The position numbers were made by a program, and so were the translations under genes. Positions 1 to 7,727 of a stretch of 8,877 bases of DNA are shown here, in pieces (the first letter of the stretch is position 1; every line of letters starts with the position of its first letter). Source of the stretch: Alphaproteobacteria bacterium. GTDB lineage: Bacteria > Pseudomonadota > Alphaproteobacteria > Rs-D84. Below the pieces are notes generated by a model. The model did no database searches, was not told the DNA's origin, and saw nothing but the letters and a program-made list of their open reading frames with translations. The DNA is taken from contig JAKSTE010000020.1 of assembly GCA_024402735.1 (NCBI GenBank), forward strand, positions 1 through 8,877, in the 5' to 3' direction.

Positions 1-309
1 AGCCGGATTCTGTACTGTTTTAGCAGTGAACATAATTAATCTGCATTTTGTGTTACCACAAATGTCAAGCCCCCTACCCGATCCAAAACTGAGACTGATT
101 TATAAGGATCCTTTTTGGGGTTGCTGCACATAGAGATTGCCCGTTTCACCGTAAACTAAATTACGCTCGTCTCTGTTGCTCTAATCGTCAAGTTGCCTTG
201 CGTGGCCGTTAACCACTATGTTGTCTCAAGCAGTCCGGACTTTCCTCTGAATTGTGTTCAAACGTATAATATACGCGACAATTCAGCTATGCTCTTTCGT
301 ACCTGTCAT
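1..309 (-). ncRNA. rnpB: RNase P RNA (bacterial type A), 3' end cut by window edge
   Basis: This is the catalytic RNA of ribonuclease P, which removes 5' leaders from pre-tRNAs. Read on the minus strand, it shows the universal GAGGAAAGUCCGGACU block (about 246-231) and the partner ACAGAAUCCGGCU (13-1). Together these form the P4 core helix. P3 is a perfect 9-bp helix (286-278 with 255-247) extended by an inner CGUAU/AUACG stem. P9 is AAG-GCAA-CUU with a GNRA loop. P12 is a very short CGUAA/UUACG hairpin followed by GGUGAAACGG. GGGUAGGGGGCUUGA comes next, and the P18 hairpin (64-44) has a GUAA loop. The 3' strand of P1, probably 20-30 bases, lies beyond the left edge. The 5' end is placed from the promoter and is good to a few bases. 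The short P12 and AU-rich P3 suit an AT-rich alphaproteobacterium. Confidence 0.95.
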
Positions 310-315
310 TGATGA

Positions 316-343
316 ATTTTAACATTGATTTATTTGGTTTCAA
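316..343 (-). promoter_or_regulatory. sigma-70-type promoter of rnpB
   Basis: On the minus strand a -35 box TTGAAA (343-338) is followed after 16 bases by a -10 box TAAAAT (321-316). This predicts transcription starting near 309, just where the P1/P2 strand of RNase P RNA should begin. The -35 box lies 12 bases past the stop codon of the upstream small gene, so rnpB has its own promoter but could also receive readthrough. Confidence 0.65.
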
Positions 344-355
344 CTTTTTTATAGT

Positions 356-565
356 TTACTCACCCATTTTTTTTGCTTGTTTGAGTGAATATATCAAAGC
401 ATCTTTTGCAATTTGTTGAATTTTATAAGCTAAAGGACGCAAATTTAATTCTTCGGCAAGTTTTTCTGTAAAATTTTGTGATATATAATCTATTTGAGAT
501 GGGGATATCACGAAAACCTCACTGGTGATTTCTGAAGGTTGTAATTGTTGATATTCTGTTTTCAT
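356..565 (-). CDS. small hypothetical protein, 69 aa
   Basis: I do not recognise this protein. It is 69 residues long with balanced composition and no signal peptide, membrane segment or cysteine. The N-terminal third (residues 1-25) is rich in Gln, Ser and Ile. The rest looks helical and amphipathic, with charged stretches such as FTEKLAEELNLRPLAYKIQQ and a basic C-terminus ending KQAKKMGE. The start is supported only by a weak AGAG about 9 bases upstream, and a GTTATAAT -10-like box gives a leader of about 35 bases. It is codirectional with rnpB and divergent from secA. A small helical cytoplasmic or DNA/RNA-associated protein would fit, but no motif shows that. I judge it real because no gene occupies either strand here and the amino acid usage looks protein-like, unlike the shadow frames elsewhere. 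Confidence 0.6.
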   Translation of the reverse strand: MKTEYQQLQPSEITSEVFVISPSQIDYISQNFTEKLAEELNLRPLAYKIQQIAKDALIYSLKQAKKMGE

Positions 566-607
566 TTTTTTGTACTCTGTATTTTAAATGTTTATATATT
601 TTTGGTC

Positions 608-613
608 ATTATA
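608..613 (-). promoter_or_regulatory. possible -10 box for the 69-aa gene
   Basis: TATAAT on the minus strand (in GTTATAAT) matches the -10 consensus exactly and lies about 43 bases ahead of the ATG at 565. No good -35 box is visible, since the sequence upstream of it is nearly pure A/T. In DNA this AT-rich such a match can arise by chance, so this is a tentative call. Confidence 0.35.
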
Positions 614-620
614 ACATAAA

Positions 621-640
621 AAAATGTAAAAAAACATTTT
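621..640. repeat. perfect 7-bp inverted repeat with A-rich loop
   Basis: AAAATGT (621-627) and ACATTTT (634-640) are perfect inverted arms around six A residues. The element sits between the divergent 69-aa gene and secA, just upstream of the minus-strand TATAAT. It could be an operator for the divergent pair, or a low-stability hairpin. On the minus strand its second arm runs into a T tract, so it is formally terminator-like, but no minus-strand gene lies to its right to terminate. Confidence 0.4.
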
Positions 641-675
641 GTATTTAATTTAATTGATTTAATAAAATAAGATGC

Positions 676-705
676 TTGACCTTTATGGGTCTTTTTTGCT
701 ATAAA
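676..705 (+). promoter_or_regulatory. probable promoter of the secA-dnaE-rsmH unit
   Basis: TTGACC (676-681) and TATAAA (700-705) are separated by 18 bases, a slightly long but acceptable sigma-70 spacing. Transcription would start near 712, giving a leader of about 35 bases to the secA ATG. The -35 box overlaps a small GACC/GGTC hairpin followed by six T residues. I read the site as a promoter because no plus-strand gene lies to its left to need a terminator. Confidence 0.55.
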
Positions 706-734
706 AATGTGAGAAAAATAGCAAAAAATATATT

Positions 735-742
735 AAGGAAGG
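735..742 (+). promoter_or_regulatory. strong ribosome binding site of secA
   Basis: AAGGAAGG lies three bases before the ATG at 746, with its first AGGA six bases before. It fixes the secA start and is nearly the same as the site ahead of the CPVC membrane-protein gene at 7716-7724. Confidence 0.75.
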
Positions 743-745
743 AAA

Positions 746-3376
746 ATGAAAAATTTATTTGGAATATTACTTGGATCTGCTAACGATAGGATTATAAAAA
801 CTTATGAAAAAGTTGTTTCTTCTATAGATAAGTTGTCTTCAAAATATGAAAAAATGTCAGATGAAGAAATACATAACCAAACTAAAGTTTTTAGAGATCG
901 TTTAGCTAAAGGTGAGAAAGAAAAAGATATTTTGCCGGATGTTTTTGCTGCTGTTCGTGAAGCTGCTACTCGTTCTATAGGTTTGAGACATTTTAATGTT
1001 CAACTTATCGGTGGAATGGTGCTAAATGACGGACAAATAGCGGAAATGAAAACAGGTGAAGGTAAAACTTTAGTTGCTACTTTAGCTTTGTATTTAAAAG
1101 CTTTACATGGTAAGGGTGCTCATTTAATTACGGTAAATGATTATTTGGCTTCTCGTGATGCTGGTTGGATGGGACAAGTATACCGGTTTTTAGGAATGAC
1201 TATCGGTGTCATACAACATGATATGTCTGATGAAGATAGACGAGCTGCTTATAATTGCGATATTACTTATGTAACCAATTCAGAATTAGGTTTTGACTAT
1301 TTACGAGATAATATGAAATTCACTCCAGAACAACAAGTTTTGCGTCCTTTCTTTTTTGCTATAGTTGATGAGGTTGATAGTATTTTAATTGATGAAGCAA
1401 GAACTCCTTTAATTATTTCTGGACCATCAGAGGATACTAGTGACTTATATAACAAAGTTGATTCTGTTGTTGCACAATTACTACCTGCTGATTATAAAAA
1501 AGATGAAAAAGATAGACATGTTACATTAACAGAAACAGGTGTTGATCATGCAACTAAATTATTAAAAGAAGCAGGTGTTTTAATCGGTGATAATTTATAT
1601 TCAGCTGATAATGCTGTTGTTGTTATGCATGTACAACAGTCTCTTTTAGCACACCATTTGTACGACAAAAATGTAAATTATGTTGTTAGAGATGGAGAAG
1701 TGTTGATAGTGGACGAATTTACAGGACGTGTTATGACAGGGCGTCGTTTTGGTAAAGGACTTCATCAAGCTATAGAGGCCAAAGAACATGTTGAGGTACA
1801 ACCAGAAAACCAAACTGTTTCTAGTATTTCTTATCAAAATTTGTTCCGTATGTACCCTACTTTGTCTGGTATGACAGGAACTGCTATGACAGAAGCAGCA
1901 GAATTTGAAGAAATATATAAATTAAGGGTTGTTGCTATTCCGACTAATAAACCTGTGGCTCGTATAGATCACCATGATGAAATTTATAGAAATAAGGAAG
2001 AAAAGTATGATGCTATTATAAAACAAATAGCAGAATGTATGGAAAAACAACAACCTGTTTTAGTTGGAACGGTATCTATAGAAAAGTCAGAAGAATTAGC
2101 GGCTGTTGTTAAAAAAAGATTAAAAATAAATCCAGCGGTTTTAAATGCAAAACATCACGAATCAGAAGCGAAGATAGTTTCACAAGCTGGTGCTCCTGGA
2201 GCTGTTACAATAGCTACTAATATGGCTGGTAGAGGAACAGATATTAAATTAGGTGGAAACGCTGAAGATTTGATAGCAGAGTTAGAAGAAACAGATCCTG
2301 ATTTTAAAAAGAAGAAAAAAGAGATTCAAGACCGTATTAATAAAAATAAAGAAATTGTTCTTAAAGCTGGCGGTTTGTATGTTATTGGTACAGAACGTCA
2401 TGAGTCTCGTCGTATAGATAACCAATTGAGAGGTCGTTCTGGTCGTCAAGGAGACCCTGGTGATTCTAAATTCTTTTTAGCTTTAGACGATGATTTGATG
2501 CGTATATTTGGTGCCGCTAGGTTAGATGGAATGTTAACTTCCTTAGGTTTAAAACCGGGTGAAGCAATAACTCATCCATGGATAACAAAAGCATTAGAAA
2601 AAGCACAAAAACGTGTTGAATCAAGATATTTTGAGGCTCGTAAAGAATTATTAAAATATGATGATGTTATGAATGATCAAAGAACTGTTGTTTATAAACA
2701 ACGCAATGATTTGATGCATTTAGAAGATTTATCGCTTTTAGCAAAAGAAATGATAGGAGATGTTATAGAGCTTATATGTGAACGTAATATTCCAGAAAAA
2801 GCACATCCAACAGATTGGAATATAGAAGGAATTCATAATGATATGCTTAGAACATTTGCTTTAGATATTACAGATTTAGAAAATTGGAAATCAGATGAAG
2901 AAATAACGGAACGTAAAGCTTATAACACTTTGTTGGGATTAGCTATGAAACGTTATGATCAACAATCTGAAAAGTATGGCAATGAATTGATGCAATTAGC
3001 TCAAAAACAGATGATGTTAGGCGCTTTAGATTCTGTATGGAAAAGACATTTACAACAAATGGATTATTTACAGGGTGCTATAGGTTTGCGTGGATATGCA
3101 CAGAAAAATCCTTTGTATGAGTATAAGAGTGAAGCTTTAGATTTATTTAAAAACACCATAAATACATTTAAAATAATGTCGGTTACTTATATTTGTCGTA
3201 TGGAATTAACAAAGGCAGATGTTGATGCTACGGCACAAAAGCATGCAGAACATGATTCTTCTTTAAATCAGAATACAACTAATAATAATTTATCTGATTT
3301 AAATATTAGTCGTAATGCTTTATGCCCTTGTGGATCAGGATTGAAATATAAACATTGTCACGGTAAATTACATTAA
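746..3376 (+). CDS. secA: preprotein translocase ATPase SecA
   Basis: SecA is the cytoplasmic and membrane-peripheral motor that pushes unfolded preproteins through SecYEG using ATP. The protein is 876 residues, normal for the family, and complete. NBD1 carries MKTGEGKT (Walker A, 101-108), the TNSELGFDYLRDN signature (177-189) and DEVDSILIDEAR (208-219, Walker B). The preprotein-crosslinking region lies between about 220 and 370. NBD2 carries VGTVSIEKS (440-448), TNMAGRGTDIKLGG (491-504) and the arginine-finger segment RRIDNQLRGRSGRQGDPG (555-572). The scaffold/IRA1 region includes LDSVWKRHLQQMDYL (761-775). A polar Asn/Ser-rich linker leads to a C-terminal zinc and SecB-binding motif, CPCGSGLKYKHCH, with ligands C860, C862, C871 and H872. 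That motif implies SecB-dependent export. It is the first gene of the plus-strand cluster, and dnaE starts 26 bases downstream. Confidence 0.98.
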   Translation: MKNLFGILLGSANDRIIKTYEKVVSSIDKLSSKYEKMSDEEIHNQTKVFRDRLAKGEKEKDILPDVFAAVREAATRSIGLRHFNVQLIGGMVLNDGQIAEMKTGEGKTLVATLALYLKALHGKGAHLITVNDYLASRDAGWMGQVYRFLGMTIGVIQHDMSDEDRRAAYNCDITYVTNSELGFDYLRDNMKFTPEQQVLRPFFFAIVDEVDSILIDEARTPLIISGPSEDTSDLYNKVDSVVAQLLPADYKKDEKDRHVTLTETGVDHATKLLKEAGVLIGDNLYSADNAVVVMHVQQSLLAHHLYDKNVNYVVRDGEVLIVDEFTGRVMTGRRFGKGLHQAIEAKEHVEVQPENQTVSSISYQNLFRMYPTLSGMTGTAMTEAAEFEEIYKLRVVAIPTNKPVARIDHHDEIYRNKEEKYDAIIKQIAECMEKQQPVLVGTVSIEKSEELAAVVKKRLKINPAVLNAKHHESEAKIVSQAGAPGAVTIATNMAGRGTDIKLGGNAEDLIAELEETDPDFKKKKKEIQDRINKNKEIVLKAGGLYVIGTERHESRRIDNQLRGRSGRQGDPGDSKFFLALDDDLMRIFGAARLDGMLTSLGLKPGEAITHPWITKALEKAQKRVESRYFEARKELLKYDDVMNDQRTVVYKQRNDLMHLEDLSLLAKEMIGDVIELICERNIPEKAHPTDWNIEGIHNDMLRTFALDITDLENWKSDEEITERKAYNTLLGLAMKRYDQQSEKYGNELMQLAQKQMMLGALDSVWKRHLQQMDYLQGAIGLRGYAQKNPLYEYKSEALDLFKNTINTFKIMSVTYICRMELTKADVDATAQKHAEHDSSLNQNTTNNNLSDLNISRNALCPCGSGLKYKHCHGKLH

Positions 3377-3390
3377 TATAGCTTATACTA

Positions 3391-3397
3391 GAAGGGA
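3391..3397 (+). promoter_or_regulatory. ribosome binding site of dnaE
   Basis: GAAGGGA lies five bases before the ATG at 3403 in the 26-base secA-dnaE gap. It supports this start, which also gives the expected DnaE N-terminus (MAEFVHLHVHS). Confidence 0.65.
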
Positions 3398-3402
3398 CTT
3401 TT

Positions 3403-6400
3403 ATGGCAGAGTTTGTTCATCTTCATGTACATTCAAAAGTATCTGTGGGAGCTTCTACTTTAGCTATTTTTGATAAGCATACCCATGTTGATATTCCATC
3501 TTTATGTAAGAAGTATGGTATGTTTGCATGTGCGCTTACGGACACTAATATGATGTCCGGTTGTGCTGAATTTTCAGATGTTATGCCATCTAATAAGGTA
3601 CAACCTATCATAGGTGTAGAAATCTCTTTAAATCATCATAATATTGATCCTAAGATTTTACGTATAAATTCTTTATCGAAAATAGTTTTGTTAGCTAAAA
3701 ATCATGAAGGTTATTTAAACTTATGTGAACTTAGCCGAGTTATGTATATGAGACAAGGAGAATACCATTTAGGACCTTATATAACGTTTAGTGAATTAAA
3801 AAAATATAGTTCTAATTTAATCTGTTTGTCAGGGGCTCATAAAGGCCCTATAGGTATGGCTGTTTTAAACAATCAAAATAATACGGCATTTGCATTAGCA
3901 GAACAGTTTTTACAAATATTTGATAAGAATTTTTACATTGAAATACAAAGACATGGTTTAGAAGAAGAAATAAAAACAGAACCGGTGTTTTTGCAAATTG
4001 CCAGAGATTTGAATATACCTATTGTAGCAACGAACGATGTTTGTTTTGCAGGTATTGAAGATTACGAAGCAGCTGATGCTTTAGGCTGTGTGTTAGGACA
4101 GACAAAAATAATAGATCCTGATAGACCAAGAAAATCTTCAGAACAGTATTTTAAAACAGCTGAAGAGATGGCAGAATTGTTCTCTGATCTGCCAGAGGCA
4201 ATAGAAAACACAGTAAATATAGCTAAAAAATGTGCTTTTTATGTAAATGTACATGAAAAGCCTTTGTTGCCACGTTTTGGATCTGATTTAGAGACAGAGT
4301 GCCAAATGCTTAGAGATGGCACTATGTCCGGTCTTAAAGCTAGATTTAAACAGTATAATATTACAGATACAAAACCCTATTATGAACAAGCAGAATATGA
4401 ACTTGATGTTATAATAGGTATGGGCTTTCCTGGATATTTTTTAATAGTTGCCGACTATATTAATTGGTGTAGAAGAAATAATATTTTAACTGGACCAGGT
4501 AGAGGTTCTGGTGCGGGGTCTATAGTTGCATGGGCTTTAGGAATAACTCATGTAGATCCTTTGAAGTACGGATTGTTGTTCGAACGTTTTTTAAATCCAG
4601 ATCGTATATCTATGCCGGATTTTGACGTTGATTTTGAACCAACAGGAATAGAAGCTGTTTTAGATTATGTTGGAGAAAAATATGGACGGGATTCTGTGTG
4701 TAGAATAATAACTTTTGGTAGTTTACAAGCTAGAGGCGCTATACGTGATATAGGTCGTGTATACGGTATACCCTATTCTAAATCTGATAGGATATCTAAA
4801 TTAATACCGAATGATGTAAAAACATTAAAAGAAGCTGTTGATAATTCGGCAGAAATTCAGGCTATTATAGAGTCTGACGATGGAATTAAAAAGGTTATTG
4901 ATATTGCTGAAACTTTAGAAGGTTCTATACGTAATTTAGGACAACATGCTTGTGGTGTGGTTATTGGAGATAGACCAACAACAAAAATAGCACCTGTATA
5001 TAGAGATCCTGCAAATATTCTTCCTTCGTGTCAGTTTGACGGTCACTATTTGGAATCTTCTGGTTTAATTAAATTTGATTTCTTAGGTTTGGAAACACTG
5101 GTTGTTTTAAAAAATGCTGTTAAATTAATTCAACAGACAAGAGGTATAAATGTTAATTTAGATAATATTCCTACAGATGATCCTGATACAATGAAGTTAT
5201 GGCAGTCTGGATTAACGGAGGGAATATTTCAATTTGATGCGCAGTTTGTTCAGCAAACATTGAAAAAAATGCATCCAACAAGCTTTTTAGAAATATCTGC
5301 TTTAAATGCTTTGAATCGACCAGGACCTATTGCTTTTATTCCTCAGTTTATAGCCCGTATGCATGGTGAAGAACCAATAGAATATGTTCATCCAAAGGCA
5401 GAACCTATATTAAAAGAAAGTTATGGGATAATTGTTTATCAGGAACAAGTTATGCAACTTACACGTGTGCTAGCTGGATTCTCTAGAGGAAAGTCTGATA
5501 CTGTGCGTAAAGCTATGGGTAAGAAAAAAATAGAATTATTAAATCAGTTGGAAGTAGAGTTTTTGGAAGGGTGTGAAAAAGAAAAGACTTTAGATAAACA
5601 AACAGCTAAAGACTTGTGGGAAAAGTTTAAAGATTTTGCAAAGTATGCATTCAACAAATCTCATGCTATAGCCTATTCTATTGTTGCTAATCAATGTGCG
5701 TATATTAAAACTCATTATACAGCAGAATTTTTAGCAGCTTCTATGTCTAGCAATATGAATGATACAGATCAAATTTCTATCTTTGTAGACGATGCTAAAA
5801 CCAATTTTAATATTCAAATAGTTGCGCCAGATATAAATATTAGTGAATCACTATTTACAGTTCGTGATGGTAAAATAATATATGCTTTGGCGGCAATTAA
5901 AGGGGTTGGTACTGTAGCCACGGATGCTATTATTAAAGAACGTGAGGCTCGAGGAAAATTTAAAAATCTAACGGATTTTGCTAAACGTTGTGCACCATTT
6001 ATAAATAAACGTATACTAGAAGCTTTTGCAAAAGTTGGTGTGCTAGATTCTTTAGAAAAAAATCGTGCTTTGATATATATGAATGCTGATGCTATTTTGT
6101 CTTATGCTATTAAATCAAAAGATTCTGTTAATAATTTATCTTTGTTTGCTAATACAACAGAGGATGATGTTACTGAAGATAGATTATTAAAAGATTTGCA
6201 CGAAACCATGGAATGGACGTTCGCTCAAAAATTAGAAAATGAATTATCTGCTTTGGGTTTTTATATTTCTGCCCATCCTTTAGATAGGTATAAACATTTG
6301 ATAAGCGAAGCTCAATTGGTAACTAGTGCTACATTAGCAAAAGTTGGGGATAGAAAACAGATACAAACAGCTGTTTATGTTAATTCTTTTTCTAGAAGAA

Positions 6401-6828
6401 AAACAAAATCAGGCAAAGATATGTTAACAATAAATGCTTCTGATAGTTTTGGAAATATGGATTGTGTATCTTTTGGAGAGGCTTCTTTGAGTTTGTCGCA
6501 AATATTGTCTTCTGATAAAGAAGTGGTTATATCAGGAAAAACATCATTAAGGGATGATAGTGTATCTGTTTTTGTTGACTCTATCATACCTATGAATAAA
6601 TGGATTGCTCAAATAGCAAAGCGAATGGTAATACATGTAAATAGTAAAGATATTTTAGCTAACATAAAAAAAACATTAGCAACGTTACCTGTTGGAAAAA
6701 CTCAAGTTATATTAAAATTATATACTGGTGATAAAAGCGTTACATTGGTATTAAAAAATACCGTAGAAATAAACGCTAACACTACACAAGATTTGATAGA
6801 GTTAGGTACTAAAGTAGAAATAGAATAA
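3403..6828 (+). CDS. dnaE: DNA polymerase III alpha subunit DnaE
   Basis: DnaE is the catalytic subunit of the replicative polymerase. At 1141 residues it is complete (E. coli has 1160). The N-terminal PHP domain (about 4-280) keeps HLHVHS (6-11) but has TDTN (47-49 region) where active PHP domains have TDH. It also has NDVC (211-214) where they have NDVH, so PHP metal-dependent proofreading is probably lost and a separate DnaQ exonuclease would be expected. The polymerase core carries GPGRGSGAGS (364-373), PDFDVDF with catalytic D406 and D408, QHACGVVI (514-521) and KFDFLGL with the third aspartate, D559. Further core motifs are YGIIVYQEQVMQ (674-685) and AFNKSHAIAYS (749-759). A helix-hairpin-helix lies near 828-845, a likely clamp-binding NLSLF at 911-915, and an OB fold at about 985-1063. 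Sitting between secA and rsmH, it is probably cotranscribed with both. Confidence 0.97.
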   Translation: MAEFVHLHVHSKVSVGASTLAIFDKHTHVDIPSLCKKYGMFACALTDTNMMSGCAEFSDVMPSNKVQPIIGVEISLNHHNIDPKILRINSLSKIVLLAKNHEGYLNLCELSRVMYMRQGEYHLGPYITFSELKKYSSNLICLSGAHKGPIGMAVLNNQNNTAFALAEQFLQIFDKNFYIEIQRHGLEEEIKTEPVFLQIARDLNIPIVATNDVCFAGIEDYEAADALGCVLGQTKIIDPDRPRKSSEQYFKTAEEMAELFSDLPEAIENTVNIAKKCAFYVNVHEKPLLPRFGSDLETECQMLRDGTMSGLKARFKQYNITDTKPYYEQAEYELDVIIGMGFPGYFLIVADYINWCRRNNILTGPGRGSGAGSIVAWALGITHVDPLKYGLLFERFLNPDRISMPDFDVDFEPTGIEAVLDYVGEKYGRDSVCRIITFGSLQARGAIRDIGRVYGIPYSKSDRISKLIPNDVKTLKEAVDNSAEIQAIIESDDGIKKVIDIAETLEGSIRNLGQHACGVVIGDRPTTKIAPVYRDPANILPSCQFDGHYLESSGLIKFDFLGLETLVVLKNAVKLIQQTRGINVNLDNIPTDDPDTMKLWQSGLTEGIFQFDAQFVQQTLKKMHPTSFLEISALNALNRPGPIAFIPQFIARMHGEEPIEYVHPKAEPILKESYGIIVYQEQVMQLTRVLAGFSRGKSDTVRKAMGKKKIELLNQLEVEFLEGCEKEKTLDKQTAKDLWEKFKDFAKYAFNKSHAIAYSIVANQCAYIKTHYTAEFLAASMSSNMNDTDQISIFVDDAKTNFNIQIVAPDINISESLFTVRDGKIIYALAAIKGVGTVATDAIIKEREARGKFKNLTDFAKRCAPFINKRILEAFAKVGVLDSLEKNRALIYMNADAILSYAIKSKDSVNNLSLFANTTEDDVTEDRLLKDLHETMEWTFAQKLENELSALGFYISAHPLDRYKHLISEAQLVTSATLAKVGDRKQIQTAVYVNSFSRRKTKSGKDMLTINASDSFGNMDCVSFGEASLSLSQILSSDKEVVISGKTSLRDDSVSVFVDSIIPMNKWIAQIAKRMVIHVNSKDILANIKKTLATLPVGKTQVILKLYTGDKSVTLVLKNTVEINANTTQDLIELGTKVEIE

Positions 6829-6831
6829 GCT

Positions 6832-7677
6832 ATGAAACATATACCTGTTCTTTTAGATGCTGTTAAAAGTACTTTAGGGGAAGTGCATAATAGAACCATT
6901 GTAGATTGTACTTTTGGTGCTGGTGGGTACAGTAGAGCTTTTTTAGAGGCTGGTGCTAATGTTATAGCTTTTGATAGAGATAGTAGTGTTTTAGATAATG
7001 TAATGGTTTTAGAAAAAGAATTTAAAGATAGATTTAAATTTGTTAATAAACCTTTTTCTGAGATTAAGTTTTTAGATGAGAATATAGATGATATTGTTTT
7101 TGACTTGGGGATATCTTCTATGCAAATAGATACCGCAGAGAGAGGTTTCTCTTTTAGGTTTGATGCTCCTTTAGATATGCGTATGAATTTTAATACTGGT
7201 ATAACAGCAGCAGAATTGATTTCTACGGTGTCGGAAGAAAACTTGGCGGACATTTTATATAATTATGGTGATATTAAAAAATCACATAGTTTAGCACATA
7301 TATTGAAAGAACATCTTCCTAAAACAACGTTTCAATTAAAAGATTTAATAAAAAACACACATGATATAGCACCGGTGTTTCAGGCTCTAAGAATCGCGGT
7401 AAATGATGAAATGAATCAATTAGAACAAGCTTTACAAAGTTGTGATAGTCTGTTGCATACAGGTGGTCGCTGTATATGTGTGACTTTTCATTCTTTAGAA
7501 GACAGAATAGTTAAAAATACGTTTAAACAATGGTGTTCTACAACAGGAGATCCTAGGATGCCTATTGTAGATACTGCTAAATATAAATTATTAAAAACAG
7601 TTACACCATCAGATATAGAAATAGAAAATAATATTAGAGCTAGGTCTTCGCATATGAGGGGAGTAGAAAAGTTATGA
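6832..7677 (+). CDS. rsmH: 16S rRNA (cytosine-1402-N4)-methyltransferase RsmH
   Basis: RsmH (formerly MraW) uses S-adenosylmethionine to methylate N4 of C1402 in the ribosomal P-site region of 16S rRNA. The start matches the family N-terminus, MKHIPVLLDAV. The SAM-binding motif is VDCTFGAGGYSRAFLE (24-39), followed by the acidic FDRD (47-50). DLGISSMQ (91-98), AERGFSFRFDAPLDMRMN (102-119), FQALRIAVNDE (183-193) and FHSLEDRIVKNTF (219-231) follow. The family's usual terminal sequence survives as NIRARSSHMRGVEKL. At 281 residues it is shorter than the usual 300-315. The normally conserved TR(T/V) before FQALRI is replaced by IAPV. Its ATG is three bases after the dnaE stop with no clear Shine-Dalgarno sequence, which suggests translational coupling. 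The last four bases overlap an ATG that begins an upstream extension of the next frame. Confidence 0.96.
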   Translation: MKHIPVLLDAVKSTLGEVHNRTIVDCTFGAGGYSRAFLEAGANVIAFDRDSSVLDNVMVLEKEFKDRFKFVNKPFSEIKFLDENIDDIVFDLGISSMQIDTAERGFSFRFDAPLDMRMNFNTGITAAELISTVSEENLADILYNYGDIKKSHSLAHILKEHLPKTTFQLKDLIKNTHDIAPVFQALRIAVNDEMNQLEQALQSCDSLLHTGGRCICVTFHSLEDRIVKNTFKQWCSTTGDPRMPIVDTAKYKLLKTVTPSDIEIENNIRARSSHMRGVEKL

Positions 7678-7715
7678 TTGACATGATGTTTGCAAAAAAT
7701 GTAAAATTGCTGCGT

Positions 7716-7724
7716 AAGGAAAGG
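7716..7724 (+). promoter_or_regulatory. ribosome binding site deciding the CPVC gene start
   Basis: AAGGAAAGG ends three bases before the ATG at 7728, with its first AAGGA seven bases before. It supports the internal ATG at 7728 over the in-frame ATG at 7674 that overlaps the rsmH stop. It closely matches the secA site. Confidence 0.7.
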
Positions 7725-7727
7725 AAA

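Noticed and set aside
1..309. tmRNA or a riboswitch as an alternative for the left-edge RNA
   Set aside because: The GAGGAAAGUCCGG block with its ACAGAAUCCGGCU partner, the P3, P9, P12 and P18 helices and the GNRA loops are diagnostic of RNase P RNA. No tRNA-like end or tag frame is present.
1646..1837. 63-aa minus-strand frame inside secA
   Set aside because: It is entirely antisense to a conserved SecA region and has no start signals.
3423..3611. 62-aa minus-strand frame inside dnaE
   Set aside because: It is antisense to the PHP domain and has no independent support.
6375..6587. 70-aa minus-strand frame inside dnaE
   Set aside because: It is antisense to the OB-fold region of DnaE and has no independent support.
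6702..7253. 183-aa minus-strand frame across the dnaE-rsmH junction
   Set aside because: It lies antisense to two clear genes, is dominated by Ser, Leu, Lys and Ile, and has no recognisable domain, so it is a shadow of the plus-strand coding.
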